Assembly: GCF_043555835.1 (NCBI RefSeq)
Contig: NZ_JBIGHV010000004.1
Location: forward strand, 1-64,000
Direction: 5' to 3'
Length of the DNA stretch: 64,000 bases
From: Pelomonas parva
Lineage (GTDB): Bacteria > Pseudomonadota > Gammaproteobacteria > Burkholderiales > Burkholderiaceae_C
Shown: in pieces, positions 56,395 through 64,000 of the stretch
Layout: each line of letters begins with the position of its first letter
Position numbering within the stretch: the stretch's first letter is position 1
The notes under the pieces: model-generated
What the model saw: the letters and a program-made list of their open reading frames with translations, nothing else
Database searches by the model: none
What the model was told of the DNA's origin: nothing
Program-made: the position numbers and the translations under genes

Positions 56395-58071
56395 ATGGGT
56401 CGCCCCACCAAAGTCCAGCCCGCACGCACCGGCAACAACCGCCGCGACTTCTTCAAGCGTTCCGGGGCCGGCGCCGCCGCCCTGGCGGCAGCACCCGCGC
56501 TGCTGCCGCTGAGCGCACAAGCCGCCGTCAACACCGTCTTCCAGCATGGCGTGGCCAGCGGCGACCCGCTGGCGAACCGCGTCATCCTGTGGACGCGCGT
56601 GACACCCGCCACGCCCAAGCCGGCCGTCACCGTCACCTACGTCATCGCCACCGACCCGGCGCTGACCCAGGTGGTGCTGCGCGGCAGCACCAAGACCAAC
56701 CCGGGCCGCGACTACACCGTCAAGGTCGACCCCGCCGGCCTCAAGCCCGCGACGACCTACTACTACCAGTTCACCGCCGAGGGCGCCTCCAGCCCCGTGG
56801 GCCGCACGAAGACGCTGCCCACCACCGGCGCGCAAAGTCTGCGCATGGCCGTGGTGAGCTGCTCCAACCACGCCTACGGCTACTTCAATGCCTACGGCCG
56901 CATTGCCGCGCGCGCCGACCTCGACCTGGTCATGCACCTGGGCGACTACCTCTACGAATACGGCGCCGGCCAGTACGGCAATGTGCGCACGCCCGAGCCG
57001 GCGCACGAGATGGTGACGCTGGCCGACTACCGCCTGCGCCACGCCCAGTACAAGCGCGACGTGGACTCGCAGGCCATGCACCGCCAGCATCCGCTGGTCG
57101 CCATCTGGGACGACCACGAGATCACCAACGACGGCTGGAAGGACGGCGCGCAGAACCACCAGCCCGGCACCGAGGGCGACTGGAACGCCCGCGTCGCCGC
57201 CGGCCTGCAGGCCTATTACGAGTGGATGCCTGTGCGCCCGGCCAACGGCAACCTGCGCGACAACCACCGCGGCTTTGCCTACGGCGACCTGGCCGACCTG
57301 CTGATGCTGGAGGAGCGCCTCAGCGCCCGCTCCAAGCAGCTGACCACGGCCACGCACGCCACCGCCTTCGGCCCCGGCTTTGCGACCACCGACCCCGGCT
57401 ACGGCGACCCCAGCCGCACGCTGCTGGGCGAGGCGCAGGAAGCCTGGCTCATCAACCGCCTGCGCACCACGCCCGCGCGCTGGAAGCTGCTGGGCCAGGG
57501 TGTCATGTTTGCCCAGCTCAAGGCGCCCGGCACCGACCAGGCAAAGGACCCCGGCCTGTACTTCATCAACGGCGACCAGTGGGACGGCTACGAGCCGGCG
57601 CGCAACCGCCTGTACGCCGCCATCCAGGGCGACGCCACGAACGCGAAGGTCGACAACCTTGTCGTGCTGACCGGCGACATCCACAGCAGCTGGGCCGCCG
57701 ACCTGCACCCCAACCCCTACAACCCGGCGGCCTATGACAAGACGACCGGCGCGGGCTCGCTGGGCGTGGAGTTCGTCGGCACCTCGGTCTCGTCGCCCGG
57801 CATCGACACCGACACGACCGGCGCCGTGGCCGGCGCCATCCGCTTCTACAACCCGCACTTCAAGTACGTGAACCTCACGCGCCGCGGCTACATGCTGCTG
57901 GACGTGAACCGCGACCGCGTCGTCGGCGAATGGTGGTATGTGGACACGGTGGCCAGCCCCAGCAACGTCGAGACCTTCGCCACCGCCTTCGAGGTACGCA
58001 ACGGCGAGAACCGGCTGCGCCCCTCGGCCCAGACGCCCACGCGCGCCAACCCGCCGCTGCTGGCTCCCTGA
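56395..58071 (+). CDS. phoD: Alkaline phosphatase D (PhoD)
   Basis: A 558-residue Tat-exported phosphodiesterase/phosphomonoesterase that releases phosphate from organic phosphates with Fe/Ca cofactors. The twin-arginine signal NRRDFFKRSG is at about 15-24. Catalytic landmarks: HGVASGDPLANRVILWTRV, VSCSNHAYGYFNAYGR, HLGDYLYEYG, IWDDHEITNDGW and LTGDIHSSW. Length typical. The PEP-CTERM gene begins 19 bp after its stop, so they may share a transcript. Confidence 0.94.
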   Translation: MGRPTKVQPARTGNNRRDFFKRSGAGAAALAAAPALLPLSAQAAVNTVFQHGVASGDPLANRVILWTRVTPATPKPAVTVTYVIATDPALTQVVLRGSTKTNPGRDYTVKVDPAGLKPATTYYYQFTAEGASSPVGRTKTLPTTGAQSLRMAVVSCSNHAYGYFNAYGRIAARADLDLVMHLGDYLYEYGAGQYGNVRTPEPAHEMVTLADYRLRHAQYKRDVDSQAMHRQHPLVAIWDDHEITNDGWKDGAQNHQPGTEGDWNARVAAGLQAYYEWMPVRPANGNLRDNHRGFAYGDLADLLMLEERLSARSKQLTTATHATAFGPGFATTDPGYGDPSRTLLGEAQEAWLINRLRTTPARWKLLGQGVMFAQLKAPGTDQAKDPGLYFINGDQWDGYEPARNRLYAAIQGDATNAKVDNLVVLTGDIHSSWAADLHPNPYNPAAYDKTTGAGSLGVEFVGTSVSSPGIDTDTTGAVAGAIRFYNPHFKYVNLTRRGYMLLDVNRDRVVGEWWYVDTVASPSNVETFATAFEVRNGENRLRPSAQTPTRANPPLLAP

Positions 58072-58090
58072 CCTTTTGCCGAGAACTCCC

Positions 58091-58669
58091 ATGCGCCATC
58101 TCATCGCCATCGCCCTGCTCGCGGCCACCTCGGCCCAGGCCGCCGACCTGAGCCTGTCCGGCCAGGCCATCAACCACAACGACAAGATCGTCATCGACTT
58201 CCAGGTCGCCGCCGGCAGCACGGTCAGCCTGTGGACCGACTCCTGGCAGTCGGGCCTGAACTTCGACCCGCAGCTCTTCCTCGCCAGCGGCGGCGCCATC
58301 GTCAATGCCGACGACGACGGCGGCAGCTTCATCAACGCTGGCGCGGGCGACTTCGACGCCGGCCTGCAGTTCACGGCCGCTGCGGCCGGCAGCTACCGGC
58401 TGGTGCTAAACGCCGCCTCCAACGACGCGCTGGGCACCACGCTCGGCGACGGCTTCGCCTACGACGCCGAGGCGCCTATCGCGCTGGCAAGCTGGGATCA
58501 GCCCAGCTACGACCTCAACGCCAACGACCAGAAGGGCGGCTTCTGGCGCCTGCACCTGAGCGGCGTCGAGCAGGCCGCCGTGGTGCCCGAGCCCGACCGC
58601 TACGCCATGCTGGCCGCCGGCCTGATGAGCATCGCGCTGGTCGTGCGTCGGCGCCAGCGCAAGCAGTAA
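58091..58669 (+). CDS. PEP-CTERM protein, DVUA0089-like
   Basis: A 192-residue exported protein. Signal peptide RHLIAIALLAATSAQA; beta-rich body with ADLSLSGQAINHNDKIVIDF, LFLASGGAIVNADDDGG and AAGSYRLVL, matching the DVUA0089-type pre-peptidase C-like fold. The sorting signal is VPEPDRYAMLAAGLMSIAL followed by RRRQRK. Ligands or role unknown; the DDDGG loop may bind calcium. Probably in the phoD transcript. Confidence 0.85.
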   Translation: MRHLIAIALLAATSAQAADLSLSGQAINHNDKIVIDFQVAAGSTVSLWTDSWQSGLNFDPQLFLASGGAIVNADDDGGSFINAGAGDFDAGLQFTAAAAGSYRLVLNAASNDALGTTLGDGFAYDAEAPIALASWDQPSYDLNANDQKGGFWRLHLSGVEQAAVVPEPDRYAMLAAGLMSIALVVRRRQRKQ

Positions 58670-58701
58670 GCCAGCAGGACTGGGCCGCTTAAAGTGGCCC
58701 C

Positions 58702-59769
58702 ATGTCCACGCCGGCCGCACTGCGCCAGGAACTGCGCTTCACCCACCTGCCCTCGGGTGCGCGCATCGCCTGGGCGCGCAGCGGCCATGGCCCGGCCCTG
58801 CTGCGCGCCGGGCACTGGATGACGCACCTGGAGTACGACGCCGTCTCCGCCATGTTCCGGCCCTGGCTGGAGCGGCTGGGCCAGAACTTCACGGTCTACC
58901 GCTACGACGAACGCGGCTGCGGCCTGTCGGGTAGTGACGACGTGGCGGCCGGCCTGGAGTCGTCAGTCGAGGAGATCGCCGCCGTCGTCGCGGCCGCCGG
59001 CCTGCCACGCGTCGCGCTGCTGGGCATCTCCGGCGGCGCGGCGCCCGCCATCGCCTACGCCGCGCGCCACCCCGAGCGCGTCAGCCACCTGGTGCTGCTG
59101 GGCGGCTATTCGCACGGCCTGCTGTGCCGCCAGCTCAGCGCGGAGCAGCGGGCCTACCTGCAGGCGCAGGCCCAGCTGATCGAACTGGGCTGGGGCGTGC
59201 GGGATGCACCGGTGCAGCAGTTCTTCACCAGCACGATGATCCCGGACGGCGCGCCCGAGCAAGTGGCCGCACTGAACGAACAGCAGCGCCGCTCCTGCGA
59301 CGCGGCGCGCGCGGTCAGCCTGTTCCGCTCACGGCTGACGCTGGACGTGCGGGCCGAGATCGGCCGCGTGCAATGCCCGACGCTGGTGTTTCACGCCGAC
59401 GGCGACGCGGCCGTTGGCATCGAGCAGGGCCGCGAACTGGCCGCCGCCATTCCCGGCGCGCGCTTCGAGTCGCTGCGCACGCGCAACCACGTGCCGCTGG
59501 CCGGCGAGCCCGCCTTCGAGCGATTCTGCGAGGCCATGACGGAGTTCGTGGGCGCGGGTGCGGGCACGTTCAATGGCACCGCCTTCACACCGCGCGAGCG
59601 CGAGCTGCTGGCGCTGGTGGCACGCGGCTGCGACAACCTGCAGATTGCCGCCCAGCTCGGCCTGGCCGAGAAGACGGTGCGCAACGGGCTGTCCAGCCTG
59701 TACACGCGGCTGGGCGTCGAGGGCCGCAGCCACGCCGTCGTGCGGGCGCGCGAACTCGGCTTCTCGTAG
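58702..59769 (+). CDS. Alpha/beta hydrolase fused to LuxR HTH
   Basis: A 355-residue fusion. Residues about 12-280 are an alpha/beta hydrolase: nucleophile elbow GISGGA near 111-116, catalytic Asp in HADGDAAV and His in RNHVPLAG. Residues about 290-355 are a LuxR-type HTH (FTPRERELLALVARGCDNLQ, EKTVRNGLSSLYTRLGV). Known as a domain combination in proteobacteria; the hydrolase part is thought to bind or process a small effector. Lies between two PEP-CTERM genes and may regulate cell-envelope functions. Confidence 0.9.
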   Translation: MSTPAALRQELRFTHLPSGARIAWARSGHGPALLRAGHWMTHLEYDAVSAMFRPWLERLGQNFTVYRYDERGCGLSGSDDVAAGLESSVEEIAAVVAAAGLPRVALLGISGGAAPAIAYAARHPERVSHLVLLGGYSHGLLCRQLSAEQRAYLQAQAQLIELGWGVRDAPVQQFFTSTMIPDGAPEQVAALNEQQRRSCDAARAVSLFRSRLTLDVRAEIGRVQCPTLVFHADGDAAVGIEQGRELAAAIPGARFESLRTRNHVPLAGEPAFERFCEAMTEFVGAGAGTFNGTAFTPRERELLALVARGCDNLQIAAQLGLAEKTVRNGLSSLYTRLGVEGRSHAVVRARELGFS

Positions 59770-59886
59770 ATCGGGACGGCTGTCCCGGCCGCAGCCCGCG
59801 TTTTCGCGCCGAAGCGGACGCCTGTCCCGTAGCCCCGCGGGCCACGCTGGCCTGCAATGGGTGACCTGTTCAACAAGGTTCACCCC

Positions 59887-60285
59887 ATGGCAAGACTTGA
59901 CTCCATCTTTCACCCCGCCGCTCGCTCCGTGCGGCTGTTCGGCCTCTACCTGATCGTCACCGGCACCGCGCTGCTGCTGGCCCCGGCTGCGCTGCTGACA
60001 CCGCTGGCGCTGCCCGTGCCGCAGGACGTCTGGGTGCGCATGGCCGGCGTGCTGGCGCTGGCCCTCGGCGCCACGGACGTGCTGACGGCGCACGCCGGCT
60101 CGCCGCTGCTGTGGCGAGCCACCGTGTGGCGGCGCGCCGTGGCCGGCGCCGCGCTGCTGGGGCTCGTCGCGGCCGGCATCGCGCCGCCCGCCGTCATCCT
60201 CTTCGCCGCCATCGACATCGCTGCCGCCTGCTGGACCGCCCGGGCCCTGCGCAGCGTCAAGCCCACCCCGCTACAGCACGCCTGA
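59887..60285 (+). CDS. Small integral membrane protein, four helices
   Basis: A 132-residue membrane protein with four hydrophobic segments (about 14-38, 46-68, 78-98 and 102-122). No family is recognised with certainty. The preferred ATG is at 59887, with AAGGT about 8 nt upstream; an ATG at 59857 is the alternative. Its stop is 11 bp before the next PEP-CTERM gene, so they are likely co-transcribed. Confidence 0.65.
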   Translation: MARLDSIFHPAARSVRLFGLYLIVTGTALLLAPAALLTPLALPVPQDVWVRMAGVLALALGATDVLTAHAGSPLLWRATVWRRAVAGAALLGLVAAGIAPPAVILFAAIDIAAACWTARALRSVKPTPLQHA

Positions 60286-60296
60286 AGGAAACACGC

Positions 60297-60866
60297 ATGA
60301 ACCGCATGACCCACCACCACCTGCCCCGCCTCGCCTCCACCGCCCTGCTCTGCGCCACGCTCGGCGCGGCTCAGGCCGCCAGCTTCAGCGCCAGCGTGCA
60401 GGGCAGCTCCGAGATCGTCGAAGTCGTCGACCCCAACGGTCCGGTCGTGCGGGTGCAGACCCTCGCCGAAGGCAGCGGCATTTGGGGCCCGCTGACCTAC
60501 CACTCCGGCGACGTGATCGACCTGGCCACCGGCCAGGGCACGGGCACCAACCGCTTCGTCGCGGCCAACGGCGACGAGCTGCACGGCAGCTTCAGCGTGC
60601 AGATGCTGCCGGGCGCCGACGCTTCGCTGTTCAGCCTGATCGGCCAGGTCAGCTTCACCGGCGGCACCGGCGCCTTCGTCGGCGCCACCGGCGGCGCCAG
60701 CTTGCTCGGCAGCGGGCAGTTCATCTCGCCCTCGATGGCGATGACGCGCTTCGACTTCAGCGGCGACGTGTCGGCCGTGCCGGAGCCAGGTTCGGTCGTG
60801 CTGATGCTGGTCGGGCTGGCCGGGCTCGGTTGGTTGAGCCGCAGAGAAACGGGGCTTGCCCCTTGA
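60297..60866 (+). CDS. PEP-CTERM protein (third)
   Basis: A 189-residue exported protein. Signal peptide ending LCATLGAAQA; beta-rich body with ASFSASVQGSSEIVEVVD and GGTGAFVGATGGASLLGSG. Sorting signal VPEPGSVVLMLVGLAGLGWL, then SRRET, so the basic tail is short. A GAAGGAAA ribosome site precedes the ATG at 60297; a second ATG follows at 60306. No function beyond likely surface export. Confidence 0.85.
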   Translation: MNRMTHHHLPRLASTALLCATLGAAQAASFSASVQGSSEIVEVVDPNGPVVRVQTLAEGSGIWGPLTYHSGDVIDLATGQGTGTNRFVAANGDELHGSFSVQMLPGADASLFSLIGQVSFTGGTGAFVGATGGASLLGSGQFISPSMAMTRFDFSGDVSAVPEPGSVVLMLVGLAGLGWLSRRETGLAP

Positions 60867-60929
60867 CGGGTGGGTCAGCGGCCGGCGCCAGCAATCGCTG
60901 GTCAAGCCGGGCCAGCTGGCCGCCGGCGG

Positions 60930-62618
60930 TCAGAAGCTTTCCCAGTTGCCCTCGGCCTTGGCGGCCATCACGGGCCGCGCCGGTGCCGCCGTCGCGGCGG
61001 GTGGCCGGGCCGCTGGCGGGGCGGGCCGGCGCTTGGCCACCGCAGCCGGCGCGGGCACCCGTACCTCGCTGCCGAGCTTGAACTGGTCCACCACCTCGGC
61101 CAGCCGCGCGGCCTGGTGCTTCAGGCTTTCGGCCGCTGCGGCGGACTCTTCGACCAGCGCGGCGTTCTGCTGCGTGACCTGGTCGAGCTGGTTGACGGCT
61201 TCGCTGACCTGGTTGATGCCCTTGGCCTGCTCGCCGCTGGCCGCGTCGATCTCGCCGATCAGGTCGGCCACGCGCTTCACATGGGCGACGATCTCGCCCA
61301 TGGTGGTGCCGGCCTCGGCCACGAGGTGCGAGCCGGCATCCACCCGCTCGACGCTCTGGCCGATCAGGCTCTTGATCTCCTTGGCGGCCTCGGCCGAGCG
61401 CTGCGCCAGCACGCGCACCTCGCTGGCCACGACCGCAAAGCCGCGCCCCTGCTCGCCGGCGCGGGCGGCCTCCACGGCCGCGTTCAGCGCCAGGATGTTG
61501 GTCTGGAAGGCGATGCCGTCGATGGTGGCGATGATGTCGACGATGCGCCGCGAGCTGCTGGTGATCTCGTCCATCGTCGTGACGACGCGGCCCACCACTT
61601 CGCCGCCCCGGGACGCCACGCCGCTGGCGCTGCTGGCGAGCTGGGTCGCGGTGCGGGCGATGTCGGCGTTCTGCTTCACCGTCGCGCTCATCTCCTCCAT
61701 CGAGGCCGCCGTCTGCTCCAGGTTGGCGGCCTGCTCCTCGGTGCGCTGCGACAGGTCGGCGTTGCCGGTGGCGATCTCGGACGAGCCGGTGGCGATGGAG
61801 TCGGAGCTGTGGCGGACCTGGCTGACGATCTTCACCAGGCTCTCGTTCATCGCCACCAGCGCCCGCAGCAGTTGCGCCACCTCGTCACGCCCATGCACGG
61901 TGATGCGCTGGCGCAGGTCGCCGACGGCGACGGCCTCGGCCAGCTGCACGGCCACGGCGACCGGGTGGGTGATGGAGCGCGTGATCAGCCAGGCCAGCAC
62001 CGCGCCCACGCCGAGGGCGAACAGCGCCGCTGCCAGCGTGATCCATTCGGCGCGCTGCTGGATGGCCTGGGCGGCCTCGAACTCCTGCTGGGCCACGCGC
62101 ACCTGCAGGCGCTGCAGTTCGCCCAGGCTGGCCGCCACCTGCGGCGCCATCTCGGCCACCTTGCCGTCGTAGAGCGCCCGTGCGGCCTCGGCATCGCCCT
62201 TGAGCAGCGCCGCGCGCGCCGGTGCCAGGCCTTGCTGGGCGTAGCTGCTGCGGGCGGCCACGAAGCGGTCGGCCAGCTGCTTTTCTTCCGGCGTCAGTTG
62301 GGTCGCCAGGTACAGCTTCAGCAGCTCGTCGATGGCCTTGATGTTGCTGGCCATCTCCTCGGTGTGCCTGGTGATCACCGCCGGCTCGGCCTTGAGCATC
62401 ATGTCCGCGAGCAGGAAGCGGTTGCGGATCGTCAGCCGGCTGATGTCGCCCAGCTGGGCCAGCGGCACGGTGCGGTCCTGGTAGACCGTCTCCAGCCCGG
62501 CGGCCACCTGGCCCAGGGCGGCCCGCCCCAGCAGCGCCACGGCGGCCAGCAGGCACAGCACGACGCCGAAGGCCAGCCCCAGGCGCGGGCCAATCCTGAT
62601 CTGCTTCAACCAATCCAT
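60930..62618 (-). CDS. Methyl-accepting chemotaxis protein with CheR-docking tail
   Basis: A 562-residue chemoreceptor. TM1 about 12-34, periplasmic four-helix bundle with a TarH-like appearance (QDRTVPLAQLGDISRLTIRN), TM2 about 192-214, HAMP, then the signalling hairpin with IATIDGIAFQTNILALNAAV and QGRGFAVVASEV. After an Ala/Pro-rich linker it ends NWESF, the CheR/CheB-binding pentapeptide type (NWETF in E. coli). No other chemotaxis gene is beside it. Confidence 0.94.
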   Translation of the reverse strand: MDWLKQIRIGPRLGLAFGVVLCLLAAVALLGRAALGQVAAGLETVYQDRTVPLAQLGDISRLTIRNRFLLADMMLKAEPAVITRHTEEMASNIKAIDELLKLYLATQLTPEEKQLADRFVAARSSYAQQGLAPARAALLKGDAEAARALYDGKVAEMAPQVAASLGELQRLQVRVAQQEFEAAQAIQQRAEWITLAAALFALGVGAVLAWLITRSITHPVAVAVQLAEAVAVGDLRQRITVHGRDEVAQLLRALVAMNESLVKIVSQVRHSSDSIATGSSEIATGNADLSQRTEEQAANLEQTAASMEEMSATVKQNADIARTATQLASSASGVASRGGEVVGRVVTTMDEITSSSRRIVDIIATIDGIAFQTNILALNAAVEAARAGEQGRGFAVVASEVRVLAQRSAEAAKEIKSLIGQSVERVDAGSHLVAEAGTTMGEIVAHVKRVADLIGEIDAASGEQAKGINQVSEAVNQLDQVTQQNAALVEESAAAAESLKHQAARLAEVVDQFKLGSEVRVPAPAAVAKRRPAPPAARPPAATAAPARPVMAAKAEGNWESF

Positions 62619-62779
62619 GTTGTTCTCCCATGAAGTGGCGCAACTCTAGGCAGGGCCCGACTGCGCTGTCAAAGAATTTTGTGCGACGCAGCAATGGCCA
62701 GGCGGCGAGCACGGCGCGGCGGCACGGGGCGCGCCTCTAGGATTCGGCTTCCGCCAGCCGCGCGAGCCCAAGCCCCCTG
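62619..62779. other. Divergent promoter gap
   Basis: 161 bp between the chemoreceptor and the glycosyltransferase, which diverge. Contains an AT-richer stretch (CAAAGAATTTTGTGCG near 62671-62686) that may hold promoter elements; no definite operator seen. Confidence 0.35.
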
Positions 62780-64000
62780 ATGAATCCAACCGCCCTGCCC
62801 CGCTTCAGCGTCATCGTCGCCAACTACAACCATGCCGCGCTGGTCGGCCGCGCCGTCGACAGCGTGCTGGCGCAGGACTACCCGCCCGGGCTGCGCGAGG
62901 TCATCGTCGTCGACGACGGCTCTACCGACGACTCGCGCGAACGGCTACAGGCCTGGGCGGGCTGCGACGACGTGAAGCTGGTGTGCCAGGAGAACCGCGG
63001 CCAGACGGCGGCCTTCGCGGCCGGCCTGGCAGTGGCGACCGGCGACTATGTCTGCCTGCTGGATGCCGACGACCGCTGCCATCCAACCAAGCTCGCCGAG
63101 ATCGCCCGCCACCTCGGCACGCTGCAGGTGGACGGCGACAACCTCTTCCTCTGCCACGACCTCGACATCCTTGACGGCGAAGACGGCGAGCCCATCGCCG
63201 GTGGCTGGTTCGAAGTCATCAACCAGCAGCGCTTCGGGCCGCTGCTGCACATCTCGGCGGCGCATCACTTCTTCCCGTTCGCCGTCACCTCGGGCATGGT
63301 GTTCGGCCGCCTGCTGCTGCAGCGGGTGATGGCGCAAGTGCCGCTCTGGGAGTGGCGCATGGGCTCGGACTTCGTGCTCGGCCACGTGGCCATGATCCTC
63401 ACGGGCGAGGTGCACTACCTGCAACAGCGCCTGGGCGACTACGTGGTGCACGGCAACAACAACCTTGCCAGCATCGAGAACGGGCGCTTTCGCGCCAAGC
63501 CCGTCTGGAATGACCGCGGGCCCAAGCACCTGCGCCTGCTGGAGCTGATCATCGATGCCCAGCCCTTCACGGAGCATCAGCGCGACGACCGCCTGGGCTA
63601 CATCGGCCGGCTGGCCCACGTCCTGCGCGCCGACCCGCTGAGCCGGCGCCACCCGCAGCCGCTGCTGAGCTTCATCGTCGATGCCCAGGGCGCCCCGCCC
63701 GCCTGGGCGCTGGCCACGGCCCAGGCGCTGGCGGCGCTGAGCGGCAGCCACCACGAGGCCGTCTGGGTGGGCGACGCGGCGACGCTGACCGCCCTGCCCG
63801 CCGCCTGCACCGGCCCGCGCGCCGAGACGCCCGACGGCGCCGATGCCTATGCCCGCATGCGCGCCGGCTTCCTCGCGGCACGCGGCGGCTACCTGTGCTT
63901 CCTCGGCGCCGGCGACCGGCCGGACCCGCTCTTCACCGCCAAGCATCTGCGCGCCCACCGCTTCGGCAACCTGCCCATGCTGACGGCCAGCGACCTGCGC
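62780..64000 (+). CDS. Family 2 glycosyltransferase, 3' end beyond window
   Basis: An open frame of 407 codons from ATG 62780 to the right edge, without a stop, so partial. The GT2 core starts FSVIVANYNHAALVGRAVDS, with VVDDGSTDDS near 34-43 (nucleotide-sugar Asp) and LLDADDR near 94-100 (DXD-like metal site). A second GT-A-like unit may begin after about residue 290 (PQPLLSFIVDAQGAPPAWAL), suggesting a two-domain protein. Likely in cell-surface polysaccharide synthesis. Nothing else of the cluster is visible. Confidence 0.92.
   Translation, partial: MNPTALPRFSVIVANYNHAALVGRAVDSVLAQDYPPGLREVIVVDDGSTDDSRERLQAWAGCDDVKLVCQENRGQTAAFAAGLAVATGDYVCLLDADDRCHPTKLAEIARHLGTLQVDGDNLFLCHDLDILDGEDGEPIAGGWFEVINQQRFGPLLHISAAHHFFPFAVTSGMVFGRLLLQRVMAQVPLWEWRMGSDFVLGHVAMILTGEVHYLQQRLGDYVVHGNNNLASIENGRFRAKPVWNDRGPKHLRLLELIIDAQPFTEHQRDDRLGYIGRLAHVLRADPLSRRHPQPLLSFIVDAQGAPPAWALATAQALAALSGSHHEAVWVGDAATLTALPAACTGPRAETPDGADAYARMRAGFLAARGGYLCFLGAGDRPDPLFTAKHLRAHRFGNLPMLTASDLR

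Overview
The window is high-GC DNA, densely packed with genes. Its gene content points to a Burkholderiales betaproteobacterium of the Roseateles/Rubrivivax/Leptothrix type: PEP-CTERM exosortase substrates, a PuuD-type urate oxidase, a tripartite tricarboxylate transporter, many ATGA-coupled operons, a MalT-like regulator and betaproteobacterial-style porin and chemoreceptors. That placement is inference from gene content. I see no rRNA, tRNA, CRISPR array or complete insertion sequence.

Layout. 1-5.5 kb: a lower-GC non-coding edge, tctBA, a PulE/GspE-type ATPase, a spermidine-synthase-like protein and a deoxyinosine-type DNA glycosylase. 5.5-12.4 kb: an MscS channel, a MOSC protein, a small TonB-C-like secreted protein, then the minus-strand run lolC-lolD-purU-small ORF-tatD and an HDOD protein with its own terminator. 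12.4-31.4 kb: a large purine-catabolism region. It holds puuD with a glycerate kinase, uraH, a small membrane protein and xdhC, puuE, a uraD-allantoate amidohydrolase fusion, an unrelated-looking orphan gene, an M20 amidohydrolase and a LysR regulator. These are followed by an NMT1/THI5-like binding protein, a guanine-deaminase-like enzyme, a 2-oxoglutarate oxygenase, a second binding protein, ABC ATPase, permease and an outer-membrane porin. A solute-binding protein, a secreted Cache-domain protein and a chemoreceptor sit inside it.

31.4-40.8 kb: a stand-alone HipA/YjjJ kinase, a three-gene coupled operon of unknown function, and a REC-GGDEF protein with a 1360-residue hybrid histidine kinase. 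40.8-49.3 kb: a metal (most likely copper) uptake and handling block with a DUF2946-like protein, two TonB receptors, two PepSY membrane proteins with His-rich loops, and a PCu(A)C chaperone with an intact copper motif. 49.3-60.9 kb: a proline-rich PEP-CTERM protein, a secreted NTF2-like protein with two c-type cytochromes, a hemerythrin, a LAL/MalT-like regulator, PhoD, two more PEP-CTERM proteins and an alpha/beta-hydrolase-LuxR fusion. 60.9-64 kb: a chemoreceptor with a CheR-docking tail and a glycosyltransferase cut by the window edge.

How the genes work together. The purine region encodes urate -> 5-hydroxyisourate (PuuD) -> OHCU (UraH) -> allantoin (UraD) -> allantoate (PuuE) -> ureidoglycine/ureidoglycolate (allantoate amidohydrolase), plus guanine deamination and XDH maturation. 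The glycerate kinase can drain the glyoxylate branch. The porin, binding proteins and ABC transporter probably import the substrate. Catalytic xanthine dehydrogenase genes are not in the window. The most interesting unexplained items are the three-gene operon at 32.8-35.5 kb, the foreign-looking gene stitched into the purine operon, the IPNS-like oxygenase in a purine setting, a 92-bp dispersed palindromic repeat present twice, and a strong orphan terminator near 50.95 kb.
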